From Pseudomonas sp. FP2335 (GTDB lineage Bacteria > Pseudomonadota > Gammaproteobacteria > Pseudomonadales > Pseudomonadaceae), in assembly GCF_030687535.1 (NCBI RefSeq), contig NZ_CP117437.1, positions 3,989,501 through 4,053,500 on the forward strand: 64,000 nucleotides of DNA, in the 5' to 3' direction. Below the pieces are notes generated by a model. The model was not told the DNA's origin, made no database searches, and saw only the letters and a program-made list of their open reading frames with translations. Position 1 is the first letter of the stretch. Every line of letters begins with the position of its first letter. Of the stretch, positions 54,422 through 64,000 are shown one piece after another. Both the position numbers and the translations under genes were made by a program.

Positions 54422-55201
54422 CTACTCGCTGTAAATCATCTTCTTGCTCATGCCACCGTCCACGACAAACTCTTGGCCGGTGACAAACCCGGCCTGACGC
54501 GACAACAGCCACGCCACCATCGCCGCGACGTCCTCCACCGTGCCAACCCTGCCCGCTGGATGCTGGGCGTGGTCAGCGTCCGTCAAAGGCTCGGCGCGCC
54601 GTGCGGCAGGATCACGCGCATCGATCCAACCCGGGCTGACCGCATTGACCCGCACTTCCGGCCCAAGGCTCATCGCCAAGGCGTGTGTCAGGGCCAACAA
54701 ACCGCCCTTGCTCGCCGCATAGGCTTCGGTGTCCGGCTCCGATTGACGGGCCCGGGTCGACGCCAGGTTGACGATGGCACCGCCATGGGCACGCAGGTAC
54801 GGCGCACAGTGCTTGGCAAGCAACATCGGCCCACTCAGGTTGACCGCCAGCACACGATTCCAATACGCCAGATCAAGGCTTTCCAATGTGATATTGCGCG
54901 GATCGGCCACCGCCGCATTGCACACCAACGCATCCAGGCGCCCAAACTGCCCAAGCACCTCGGCAACGCCCTGCGCAACCTGCTTCTCGTCGGCCACGTC
55001 CATACTGATAAACCAGGCATTCTCGCCCAGCACTTTGGATACTTTGGAACCGCGCTCACGGTCCAGGTCAGTCAGAACCACCTGCCAGCCTTCGCTGATC
55101 AGCCACGCGGCAATCCCGAGACCAATACCCCGCGCCGCGCCAGTCACCAGCGCGACGCGCCCGTTACTGGCTGCCGCCGCCTCCAAGGACCACTCGATCA
55201 C
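54422..55201 (-). CDS. Short-chain dehydrogenase/reductase
   Basis: A 259-residue SDR enzyme. The NAD(P) motif is [16 protein letters not shown], then the NAG-like [10 protein letters not shown], catalytic Ser region [13 protein letters not shown] and Tyr-Lys in [17 protein letters not shown]. An aspartate after beta-2 (LTDLDRERG) suggests NAD preference. Substrate unknown. Its ATG overlaps the metZ stop by four bases, so it is translated with metZ. Confidence 0.88.
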   Translation of the reverse strand: MIEWSLEAAAASNGRVALVTGAARGIGLGIAAWLISEGWQVVLTDLDRERGSKVSKVLGENAWFISMDVADEKQVAQGVAEVLGQFGRLDALVCNAAVADPRNITLESLDLAYWNRVLAVNLSGPMLLAKHCAPYLRAHGGAIVNLASTRARQSEPDTEAYAASKGGLLALTHALAMSLGPEVRVNAVSPGWIDARDPAARRAEPLTDADHAQHPAGRVGTVEDVAAMVAWLLSRQAGFVTGQEFVVDGGMSKKMIYSE

Positions 55202-56409
55202 AAGGCCGCCAGCCCGCGAGCCAGGTCAGCCTGCAAGTCAGCCACATCTTCCAGGCCCACCGCGATGCGGATCAGGCTGTCACGGATACCGGCCGCCTCA
55301 CGTTCTTGCGGCGCCAGGCGCCCGTGGGAGGTGGTGCTCGGGTGCGTGATGGTGGTCTTGCTGTCCCCCAGGTTGGCGGTGATGGAGATCAGGCGTGTGG
55401 CATCGATAAAGCGCCAGGCGCCGTCCTTGCCACCCTTCACTTCGAAACTCACCACCGCCCCGAAACCACGCTGCTGGCGCTGGGCCAATTCGTGTTGCGG
55501 ATGGCTCTTGAGACCGGCGTAATGCACCTTCTCGATACCGTCCTGCTGCTCCAGCCACTCGGCCAGGGCCTGGGCGTTGGCGCAATGGGCCTTCATGCGC
55601 AGGCTCAGGGTTTCCAGGCCTTTGAGGAAGATCCAGGCATTGAACGGGCTCAGGGTCGGCCCGGCGGTACGCAGGAAGCCGACGATTTCCTTCATCTGCT
55701 CACCGCGACCGGCAACCACACCCCCCATGCAACGGCCTTGGCCGTCGATGAACTTGGTGGCCGAGTGCACGACAATGTCCGCACCCAGCTTCAGCGGCTG
55801 CTGCAATGCAGGCGTGCAGAAGCAGTTGTCGACCACCAGCATCGCGCCCTTGGCGTGAGCCACTTCGGACAGCGCGGCAATGTCCACCAACTCGGCCAGC
55901 GGGTTGGAGGGCGACTCGACAAACAGCAACTTGGTGTTGGCCTTGATCGCCGCATCCCAGCCGGACAGATCCGCCAACGGCACGTAGTCCACTTCGATAC
56001 CGAAGCGCTTGAAGTACTTTTCGAACAGGCTGATGGTCGAACCGAACACACTGCGTGACACCAGCACATGGTCGCCAGCGCTGCACAGGCTCATCACCAC
56101 CGCCAGGATCGCCGCCATGCCAGTCGCCGTCGCCACCGCCTGCTCAGCACCTTCCAGGGCCGCAATACGCTCTTCGAACGCCCGCACGGTCGGGTTGGTG
56201 TAACGCGAATAGACGTTGCCCGGCACTTCACCGGCAAAACGCGCAGCTGCATCGCCAGCGGTGCGGAACACATAGCTGGACGTGAAGAACATCGGGTCGC
56301 CGTGCTCGCCTTCCGGCGTGCGGTGCTGACCGGCGCGCACAGCCAGGGTATCGAAAGCTACGCCATCGAGGTCGCTGTCCAACCGACCGGCATCCCATTC
56401 CTGACTCAT
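55198..56409 (-). CDS. metZ: O-succinylhomoserine sulfhydrylase
   Basis: A 403-residue PLP enzyme that makes homocysteine directly from O-succinylhomoserine and sulfide. It has the Cys/Met metabolism family text [40 protein letters not shown] and the PLP lysine in [17 protein letters not shown]. It follows purF, the arrangement usual in Pseudomonas, after a terminator. Confidence 0.95.
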   Translation of the reverse strand: MSQEWDAGRLDSDLDGVAFDTLAVRAGQHRTPEGEHGDPMFFTSSYVFRTAGDAAARFAGEVPGNVYSRYTNPTVRAFEERIAALEGAEQAVATATGMAAILAVVMSLCSAGDHVLVSRSVFGSTISLFEKYFKRFGIEVDYVPLADLSGWDAAIKANTKLLFVESPSNPLAELVDIAALSEVAHAKGAMLVVDNCFCTPALQQPLKLGADIVVHSATKFIDGQGRCMGGVVAGRGEQMKEIVGFLRTAGPTLSPFNAWIFLKGLETLSLRMKAHCANAQALAEWLEQQDGIEKVHYAGLKSHPQHELAQRQQRGFGAVVSFEVKGGKDGAWRFIDATRLISITANLGDSKTTITHPSTTSHGRLAPQEREAAGIRDSLIRIAVGLEDVADLQADLARGLAAL

Positions 56410-56444
56410 GCTGCGACTCCTTACTCAATTCTTTATTTAAGATA

Positions 56445-56468
56445 CAAAACCGGCCCCTCAGGGCCGGT
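56445..56468 (-). terminator. Terminator between purF and metZ
   Basis: The perfect stem ACCGGCCC/GGGCCGGT with a four-base loop is followed on the minus strand by TTTTG, six bases after purF ends. Confidence 0.8.
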
Positions 56469-56474
56469 GTCTAC

Positions 56475-57980
<1,506 letters not shown>

Positions 57981-58021
57981 GCGACGCAACCCCTACTTAA
58001 TGAATCTTGACTGAACACAGC

Positions 58022-58579
58022 TTACTGAGGCGTTTTGGCCGGCAAGAGGTGTTCCTTGAACGGAAGATCAGCGGGTACGCTGATTCCGCTGGCCAGCCAC
58101 TGACTGCTCCACCCCAGAATGAGGTTCTTGGACCAATCCGCAACCAATAGAAATTTTGGCACGAGTACCGACTCCTGCCACCACGAATCCTGCTGTACCG
58201 GCCCCAGGCTCAACAGCCCGACTGCCACAACCACCAGCAACGCGCCACGCGCGGCGCCGAAGGCCATGCCGAGGAATCGATCGGTCCCGGAAAGGCCGGT
58301 GACACGTATCAACTCGCCAATAAGATAATTGACCATTGCCCCCACCAGCAGCGTGGCGATGAACATGATGGCGCAGCCCGCAATGACGCGAGCCGAAGGT
58401 GTCTCGATGTATCCGGCCAGGTAGACCGACAGTGAACCACCGAACATCCAGGCTACGACTCCTGCGATAATCCAGGTCAGCAACGACAGTGCTTCTTTTA
58501 CGAAGCCGCGGCTTAGACTGATCAAAGCGGAGATGGCGACGATTGCAACGATCGCCCAATCAACCCAGGTAAATGGCAC
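58022..58579 (-). CDS. cvpA: CvpA family membrane protein
   Basis: A 185-residue protein with four membrane spans in the N-terminal two-thirds (DWAIVAIVAISALISLSRGF; VIAGCAIMFIATLLVGAMVN). FVKEALSLLTWIIAGVVAWM is typical of CvpA, which affects colicin V export and envelope homeostasis. Start at a GTG at 58579. It stands between the SPOR-domain gene and purF, the conserved order. Confidence 0.92.
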   Translation of the reverse strand: MPFTWVDWAIVAIVAISALISLSRGFVKEALSLLTWIIAGVVAWMFGGSLSVYLAGYIETPSARVIAGCAIMFIATLLVGAMVNYLIGELIRVTGLSGTDRFLGMAFGAARGALLVVVAVGLLSLGPVQQDSWWQESVLVPKFLLVADWSKNLILGWSSQWLASGISVPADLPFKEHLLPAKTPQ

Positions 58580-58711
58580 AGTGCAGCCTACAGACGGATA
58601 AGGCGGCGCATTTTAGCAGAGCGCTGGGCTGTCGGTAAGCTGTGATTGTCGGCGCCTTGCAAATCAGTAGTTTGTGGCGAAGGAATCCAATTTCAACCCC
58701 ACTTTAAAACG

Positions 58712-58803
58712 AGTGCGGGAGCGGGCTTGCTCGCGAATACGGTGGGTCAGCCAGAACATTTGGCGACTGAAACACCGCTTTCGCGAGCAAGCCCGCTCCC
58801 ACA
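58712..58803. repeat. Inverted REP doublet (REPIN)
   Basis: Arms GTGCGGGAGCGGGCTTGCTC and CGAA with the inverse GCGAGCAAGCCCGCTCCCAC; the left arm has one changed base (GTGCGG for GTGGGA). It lies between cvpA and the SPOR-domain gene. Confidence 0.8.
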
Positions 58804-58838
58804 TTTGAACCGCATTGCCAACCGGAGGCGGCAGCTAT

Positions 58839-59498
58839 TCAACCGCGCTCAGGCTGGAACCGCACCACAAAACCATTGAGGTTCTGCTGGCGCCCCAACA
58901 AATCGCGCAGGCGATCCGCTTCGGCACGCTCGATCAACGGCCCGATAAACACCCGGTTCTTGCCATCGGCACTGCGGATGTAGGCGTTATAGCCTTGAGC
59001 GCGCAGTTTTTTCTGCAAGGCTTCGGCGCTTTCGCGATTGGCCAGGCTGGCGAGCTGGATCGACCAACTGATCGGCAGGCCATTCGGATCAATACGGCTC
59101 TGGCCCACATCCGGCTTGCCCGGCGCGGCCGGCTGCGGCGCTACAGGCTTGGGCGCAGGTGCCGGCGCAGCAGGCTTGGCCGCCACGACGGGCGCCGGCG
59201 CAGGCTTGACCACCGGCACACTTGGCTGCACCGGCGTCGACGGTGCGGCTTGCGCGGCCACTTCCTCATCGGTCGGCACCGGCTCTTCCTCAGGCAAGGC
59301 CTGCGGCTCAGGTACCACCACCGGCTCCACCTGCACTTGAGGCACCACCGGCGCCTGGGGCGCAGCCGGCGCCTCAACCACAACCTGGCGCTGCTCGTCC
59401 TGACGGGAAAACAGCATCGGCAGGAAAATCACCGCCAATGCCACCAGAACCAGGGCTCCAACCATTCGCTGCTTGTATGCGCTATCCAGTAATGCCAT
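58839..59498 (-). CDS. SPOR-domain cell-division-type membrane protein (DedD-like)
   Basis: A 219-residue protein: [20 protein letters not shown] with one membrane span (ALVLVALAVIFLPMLF), a long Pro/Ala/Val-rich linker (about 60-150) and a C-terminal SPOR domain (SWSIQLASLANRESAEALQK; RVFIGPLIERAEADRLRDLL). Such proteins bind septal peptidoglycan. Its start overlaps the end of folC by 17 bases. Confidence 0.88.
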   Translation of the reverse strand: MALLDSAYKQRMVGALVLVALAVIFLPMLFSRQDEQRQVVVEAPAAPQAPVVPQVQVEPVVVPEPQALPEEEPVPTDEEVAAQAAPSTPVQPSVPVVKPAPAPVVAAKPAAPAPAPKPVAPQPAAPGKPDVGQSRIDPNGLPISWSIQLASLANRESAEALQKKLRAQGYNAYIRSADGKNRVFIGPLIERAEADRLRDLLGRQQNLNGFVVRFQPERG

Positions 59499-60789
59499 GT
59501 GCAGCTTCCTCCGTGGAGCGCCGGGCCAACCACTCAAGCGCCTCGGCAACACAATAAAATGATCCGAACAACAGAATTTCGTCGTCAGGCGTGGCAACCG
59601 CGCACTGCGCTTCAAGGGCAACGGCGACGCTTGCATACGACGCCACCGGCGCGCCAAGGTTCTGCAAGGCCTGTTCCAGCTCAACAGCCGGACGACTACG
59701 CGGCGAATCCAACGGTGCGACCGCCCAGGCCTGGACATCGCCCAACAATGGCGCAACCACGCCATCCAGATCCTTATCGGCCAGCAGCCCGAATACCGCA
59801 AGACGACGACCGACCGGCGGCGTGCGCGACAGGCGGCGCGCCAGGTATTCAGCGGCGTGAGGGTTATGCCCCACGTCGAGCAACAGGTTCAGGCGCTTGC
59901 CTTCCCATTCGAATACACGCCGATCCAGGCGCCCCACCACGCGGGTCGCCAGCAATGTCGCAGCGATCTGCTCGACATCCCACGGCAGATCCAGCAACAG
60001 GTAGGCTTGCAGAGCGAGCGCGGCGTTTTCCATCGGCAGATTCAACAGCGGCAAATCGCGCAGCTCTACAACCTGGCCACGCGCATCCCGCCCGCGCCAT
60101 TGCCAGTGCTGCTCGCCGATCTCGAGATTGAATTCACGCCCACGCAGGAAGAACGGGCAATCCAGCTCGCGCACCTTGTCCAGCAAGGTATGCGGCGGGT
60201 CCAGGTCACCACACAGGGCTGGCTTGCCCTGGCGAAAGATCCCAGCCTTTTCATAGGCCACCGACTCACGGGTATCCCCCAGGTAATCGGCATGATCCAC
60301 GCCAATACTGGTCACCAGCGCGAGATCGGCATCCACCACGTTGACCGTATCCAGACGCCCACCCAGGCCGACTTCCAGTACCACCACATCCAGCTGCGCA
60401 CGCTCGAACAGCCAGAACGCCGCCAGGGTGCCCATTTCGAAGTAGGTCAGGGATGTCTCGCCACGCCCGGCATCAAGCGCGGCGAAGGCTTCGCAGAGTT
60501 GCTCATCAGTGGCTTGGACGCCATTGAGTTGCACCCGCTCGTTATAACGCAGCAGGTGCGGAGAATTGTAGACGCCCACTTTCAGCCCTTGGGCCTGCAG
60601 CAGCGCCGCGACAAAGGCACAGGTGGAGCCTTTGCCGTTGGTGCCGGTCACCGTGATCACACGCGGTGCCGGCCGTCCCAACCCGAGGCGGGCCGCTACC
60701 TGTTGCGAGCGCTCCAGGCCCATGTCGATGGCGGACGGATGCAACTGCTCAAGGTAGGCGAGCCATTCGCCCAGGGTACGTTGGGTCAT
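59482..60789 (-). CDS. folC: Folylpolyglutamate/dihydrofolate synthase
   Basis: A 435-residue enzyme with the Mur-ligase fold. The ATP loop is [20 protein letters not shown]; Mur family traits [20 protein letters not shown] and [15 protein letters not shown] follow. It adds glutamate to dihydropteroate and folates. Its ATG overlaps the accD stop (ATGA). Confidence 0.95.
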   Translation of the reverse strand: MTQRTLGEWLAYLEQLHPSAIDMGLERSQQVAARLGLGRPAPRVITVTGTNGKGSTCAFVAALLQAQGLKVGVYNSPHLLRYNERVQLNGVQATDEQLCEAFAALDAGRGETSLTYFEMGTLAAFWLFERAQLDVVVLEVGLGGRLDTVNVVDADLALVTSIGVDHADYLGDTRESVAYEKAGIFRQGKPALCGDLDPPHTLLDKVRELDCPFFLRGREFNLEIGEQHWQWRGRDARGQVVELRDLPLLNLPMENAALALQAYLLLDLPWDVEQIAATLLATRVVGRLDRRVFEWEGKRLNLLLDVGHNPHAAEYLARRLSRTPPVGRRLAVFGLLADKDLDGVVAPLLGDVQAWAVAPLDSPRSRPAVELEQALQNLGAPVASYASVAVALEAQCAVATPDDEILLFGSFYCVAEALEWLARRSTEEAAHGITG

Positions 60790-61706
60790 AGGTTTGCAGG
60801 CACCGGCGGTACGACGATTGGCTCTACCTTTGGCGCGACGTATACAGGCGTCGGCAGGCCCATCATTTGCGCAAGCAGGCTACCCAGGCGCGGACGCAGC
60901 TCACCACGCGGGATGATCAGGTCGATCGCACCGTGCTCCAGCAGGAACTCGCTGCGCTGGAAGCCTTCCGGCAGTTTTTCACGCACGGTCTGCTCGATCA
61001 CACGCGGGCCGGCAAAGCCGATCAGGGCCTTTGGCTCGCCGACGATCACGTCGCCCAGCATCGCCAGGCTGGCGGAAACGCCGCCGTAGACCGGGTCGGT
61101 CAGTACGGAGATGAACGGGATGCCTTCTTCACGCAGACGCGCCAGTACCGCGGAGGTCTTGGCCATTTGCATCAGGGAGATCAGGGCTTCCTGCATACGC
61201 GCACCACCGGAGGCAGCGAAGCAGATCATCGGGCAGCGGTTTTCCAGGGCGTAGTTGGCGGCGCGAACAAAGCGCTCACCGACGATGGCGCCCATGGAGC
61301 CGCCCATGAAGGAAAACTCGAACGCCGAAACTACCACCGGCATGCCCAGCAGCTTGCCGCTGACGGAGATCAGCGCATCTTTCTCACCGGTCTGCTTCTG
61401 CGCGCCGGTCAGGCGATCCTTGTACTTCTTGCCGTCGCGGAACTTGAGACGGTCAACCGGCTCGAGGTCAGCACCCAGCTCGGCACGGCCGTCGGCATCC
61501 AGGAAGATGTCGATGCGGGCGCGGGCACCGATGCGCATGTGGTGATTGCACTTGGGGCAAACGTCCAGGGTCTTTTCCAGCTCCGGGCGGTACAGCACCG
61601 CGTCGCAGGATGGGCACTTGTGCCACAGACCTTCAGGAACCGAGCTTTTCTTCACCTCGGAACGCATGATCGAAGGGATCAGTTTGTCTACTAACCAGTT
61701 GCTCAT
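60786..61706 (-). CDS. accD: Acetyl-CoA carboxylase carboxyltransferase subunit beta
   Basis: A 306-residue subunit. An N-terminal four-cysteine zinc finger ([20 protein letters not shown] followed by PKC) is followed by the crotonase-like core ([40 protein letters not shown]). ATG at 61706 follows GGAG. It precedes folC with a four-base overlap. Confidence 0.96.
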   Translation of the reverse strand: MSNWLVDKLIPSIMRSEVKKSSVPEGLWHKCPSCDAVLYRPELEKTLDVCPKCNHHMRIGARARIDIFLDADGRAELGADLEPVDRLKFRDGKKYKDRLTGAQKQTGEKDALISVSGKLLGMPVVVSAFEFSFMGGSMGAIVGERFVRAANYALENRCPMICFAASGGARMQEALISLMQMAKTSAVLARLREEGIPFISVLTDPVYGGVSASLAMLGDVIVGEPKALIGFAGPRVIEQTVREKLPEGFQRSEFLLEHGAIDLIIPRGELRPRLGSLLAQMMGLPTPVYVAPKVEPIVVPPVPANL

Positions 61707-61950
61707 GCTTTCTTTCTCCAGTACCGGTGGCTTGAACACAGCCCCGCGTATGCCCTTGAGCTAAATTCATATGTGGCGATGACACATGCTGGACGGGGTC
61801 AGACGTTCGACCAGCCATTTCCCGCATGCATCCTCAGCCTTCCAGACAACCTGCCAGCGCAAGGTTGCCACTTCATTTCCGGGCCACCTACAGGCGGCGC
61901 CGGGCTGTTTTACACAGTGGTAGTTATGGACGGCGGCAGACTGCCAGCCG

Positions 61951-62571
61951 TCACATCCCGCGCACAGCCTGCATGAATGCGCGGATCTTGCCGTGATCCT
62001 TGATGCCCTTGCCCTGCTCCACTCCACCGCTGACATCCACGGCGTACGGGCGCACCTGTTCGATAGCGGCCGCAACGTTCGCGGGATTGAGCCCGCCCGC
62101 CAGGATGATCGGCTTGCTCAAGCCTTCGGGAATCAGTGACCAATCAAACGCTTCACCCGTACCGCCCGGCACGCCTTCGACATAGGTGTCCAGCAGAATC
62201 CCGCGAGCGCCCGTGTAGATGGCGCAGGCCGCGGCGACATCGTCTCCGGCCTTGACCCGCAGCGCCTTGATATACGGACGCTGGTAGCTCTCACACTCGT
62301 CGGGGCTTTCGTCGCCGTGGAATTGCAGCATGTCCAACGCAACGGCATCCAGGGTCTCATTGAGTTCGCAGCGGCTGGCGTTGACGAACAAGCCCACCGT
62401 AGTCACGAACGGCGGTAACGCGGCGATGATCGCCCGCGCCTGCAATACATTAACCGCCCGCGGGCTCTTGGCATAAAACACGAAACCGATGGCGTCCGCG
62501 CCCGCTTCGACTGCCGCCAGCGCGTCTTCTATGCGGGTAATCCCGCAAATCTTGCTGCGAACGGCTGGCAT
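61951..62571 (-). CDS. trpF: Phosphoribosylanthranilate isomerase
   Basis: A 206-residue TIM-barrel enzyme of tryptophan synthesis. Catalytic Cys in [18 protein letters not shown], catalytic Asp in [20 protein letters not shown], phosphate loop [15 protein letters not shown] and [19 protein letters not shown]. It lies between truA and accD, the usual place in Pseudomonas. Confidence 0.96.
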   Translation of the reverse strand: MPAVRSKICGITRIEDALAAVEAGADAIGFVFYAKSPRAVNVLQARAIIAALPPFVTTVGLFVNASRCELNETLDAVALDMLQFHGDESPDECESYQRPYIKALRVKAGDDVAAACAIYTGARGILLDTYVEGVPGGTGEAFDWSLIPEGLSKPIILAGGLNPANVAAAIEQVRPYAVDVSGGVEQGKGIKDHGKIRAFMQAVRGM

Positions 62572-62635
62572 GTCGTGGAAACCTCAGGGGTTGGGCCGAG
62601 AAAGTCCCGGATGGTAACAAATGCTTTTCCGGGCG

Positions 62636-63460
62636 TCAGCCGCCAAGTTCGCTGAAACCTGTGAGGAAGTGTGGCCCGATAAAACGTTCCGGCAATTCGA
62701 ACTCGTCGCGGTACTCCACATCCACCAGGTACAACCCGAACGGATGCGCCGTCACCCCGCCGGTACGGCGGATGCGGCTTTCCAGCACTTCCCTGGCCCA
62801 TTCCACAGGGCGCTCGCCCGTGCCGATGGTCATCAGCACGCCAGCAATGTTGCGCACCATATGGTGCAGGAACGCACCGGCACGAATATCCAGCACGATC
62901 ATCTTGCCGTGGCGCGTGACCCGCAGGTGGTGGACTTCCTTGATCGGCGACTTGGCCTGGCACTGGCCCGCCCGGAACGCGCTGAAATCATGTACACCGA
63001 CCAGGTGCTGCGCGGCCTCGGCCATGCGCTCGGCGTCCAGCGGGCGGTGGTTCCAGGTGATTTCTTCGTTGAGATGAGCCGGGCGGATCTGGTCGTTGTA
63101 GATCACATAACGATAGCGCCGGGCAATGGCCTTGAAGCGCGCATGAAAGTGCGCAGGCATGACCTTGGCCCAACTGACACTGACGTCATGGGGCAAATTG
63201 ATATTGGCGCCCATCACCCACGCCTTCATCGTGCGCTCGGCCTGGGTGTCGAAGTGCACCACCTGGCCGCAGGCATGCACGCCAGCATCGGTACGCCCGG
63301 CGCACATCAGCGACACCGGCGAGTCAGCGACTTTAGACAGGGCCTTTTCCAGGGTTTCCTGCACCGTCGGCACACCCGACGCCTGGCGCTGCCAGCCGCG
63401 ATAGCGCGAGCCTTTGTATTCCACGCCCAGGGCGATGCGGTAAAAGCCTGCGGCCGCCAT
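62636..63460 (-). CDS. truA: tRNA pseudouridine38-40 synthase
   Basis: A 274-residue enzyme (about 290 if an upstream TTG is used). GVEYKGSRYRGWQRQASGVP opens the core, and the catalytic aspartate is in MCAGRTDAGVHACGQVVHFD. It ends YVDVEYRDEFELPERF and GPHFLTGFSELGG-type text. The ATG at 63460 has a weak ribosome site, so the start is uncertain. fimV lies upstream across a REP doublet. Confidence 0.93.
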   Translation of the reverse strand: MAAAGFYRIALGVEYKGSRYRGWQRQASGVPTVQETLEKALSKVADSPVSLMCAGRTDAGVHACGQVVHFDTQAERTMKAWVMGANINLPHDVSVSWAKVMPAHFHARFKAIARRYRYVIYNDQIRPAHLNEEITWNHRPLDAERMAEAAQHLVGVHDFSAFRAGQCQAKSPIKEVHHLRVTRHGKMIVLDIRAGAFLHHMVRNIAGVLMTIGTGERPVEWAREVLESRIRRTGGVTAHPFGLYLVDVEYRDEFELPERFIGPHFLTGFSELGG

Positions 63461-63547
63461 TTCGGCGGCCGCGTTATCTATATTTGCCAAGAACTGAGAG
63501 CCTGATGAGTTACGCAAAGGCGGCCATTATAAAGATGACCGCCCAAA

Positions 63548-63636
63548 TGTGGGAGCGGGCTTGCTCGCGAAGGCAGTCACTCAGTCACGACATCATTGAC
63601 TGACACTACGCCTTCGCGGGCAAGCCCGCTCCCACA
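63548..63636. repeat. Inverted REP doublet (REPIN)
   Basis: Arms TGTGGGAGCGGGCTTGCTCG with CGAAGG facing CCTTCGCGGGCAAGCCCGCT; the right arm differs by one base in the loop-proximal part. It lies between fimV and truA. Confidence 0.8.
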
Positions 63637-63654
63637 GTGGATTTTCGTTGCCCT

Positions 63655-64000
63655 TCAAATGCGGCCGAGCATTTCCTTGGCCTCGCCGCGCTGAGACTCG
63701 TCACCTTCGGTCAGCACTTCGGACAGGATGTCCCGCGCGCCATCAGCATCACCCATGTCGATGTACGCCTGGGCCAAGTCCAGCTTGGTCGCTACTTCAT
63801 CGGTTCCAGACAGGAAGTCGAATTCCGGCTCATCACCACCCAGCGCCGCATCTTCAGCGGTGAAGGATGGCTCGATAGGCGGATGCTCCAGGCTCTGGGA
63901 CAGACGATCCAGCTCAGCGTTGACGTCATCCAGCTCGGACGCAAAGGCATCAGGCTTGGCTGGCGCCTCAGGCTCGTCGGCCAGGGACAGGTCGAAGTCT
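63655..64000 (-). CDS. fimV: FimV C-terminal part (partial)
   Basis: The frame ends at a TGA at 63655-63657 and runs off the right edge. It shows the acidic stretch SLADEPEAPAKPDAFASELD, then VATKLDLAQAYIDMGDADGA and EVLTEGDESQRGEAKEMLGR, the conserved TPR-like C-terminus of FimV, a peptidoglycan-binding hub for twitching motility and type II secretion. The order fimV-truA-trpF supports it. Confidence 0.92.
   Translation of the reverse strand, partial: DFDLSLADEPEAPAKPDAFASELDDVNAELDRLSQSLEHPPIEPSFTAEDAALGGDEPEFDFLSGTDEVATKLDLAQAYIDMGDADGARDILSEVLTEGDESQRGEAKEMLGRI

Overview
The window is chromosomal DNA from a Pseudomonas, most likely the P. fluorescens group. The evidence is the conserved order fimV-truA-trpF-accD-folC-SPOR-cvpA-purF-metZ, the thrS-infC-rpmI-rplT-pheST-ihfA-merR translation block, an rsmE-type csrA gene, an AauR/sigma-54-type asparaginase promoter, and many copies of the Pseudomonas-type REP palindrome (GTGGGAGCGGGCTTGCTCGCG) arranged as inverted doublets.

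Left part (1-20 kb), accessory metabolism. A secreted family-3 glycosidase is followed by TetR and LacI regulators whose genes overlap. Divergent from the LacI gene is an operon for a TonB-dependent receptor, a flavin monooxygenase of the NtaA/SnaA/DszA type and a sulfonate-type binding protein with no ABC transporter of its own. A perfect LacI-type operator precedes that operon. A FecA-like receptor follows, then a five-gene unit: GntR regulator, family-3 binding protein, permease, ATPase and gamma-glutamyltransferase. Next come a WaaZ-like LPS core gene and a decayed region against tRNA-Pro, holding a receiver-domain scrap and an integrase C-terminus.

Middle (20-45 kb), mostly core. The translation operon includes an infC with an ATT start. 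A cold-shock gene and several small conserved proteins follow. The ribose operon rbsBACRKD continues into an exported nucleoside hydrolase, so nucleosides can be split in the periplasm and their ribose imported. Beyond it lie ansB with two AauR boxes and a sigma-54-like promoter, a LexA-controlled DUF1654-endonuclease I pair, rsmE, a HAD phosphatase, a CigR-like protein and a pcp-DUF979-DUF969 operon.

45.66-52.19 kb holds the most unusual object: an integrated element of about 6.5 kb at tRNA-Val(GAC). It is bounded by perfect 71-bp direct repeats. It carries a tyrosine integrase, a small winged-helix protein, two small unknown proteins, a helicase-like ATPase, two small proteins (one weakly terminase-small-subunit-like), a single-span membrane protein and an opposite-strand small membrane protein. 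It also has a giant stem-loop, a second structured intergenic region, five TGTGAAC boxes near one end and an inverted copy of the tRNA 5' half. It has no capsid, tail, conjugation or lysis genes that I can recognise. I read it as a candidate phage satellite (PICI-like).

Right part (52-64 kb), core. puuB is followed by two tRNA-Asp genes and tRNA-Val(TAC). The minus-strand block then runs from fimV at the right edge to metZ and an SDR gene.
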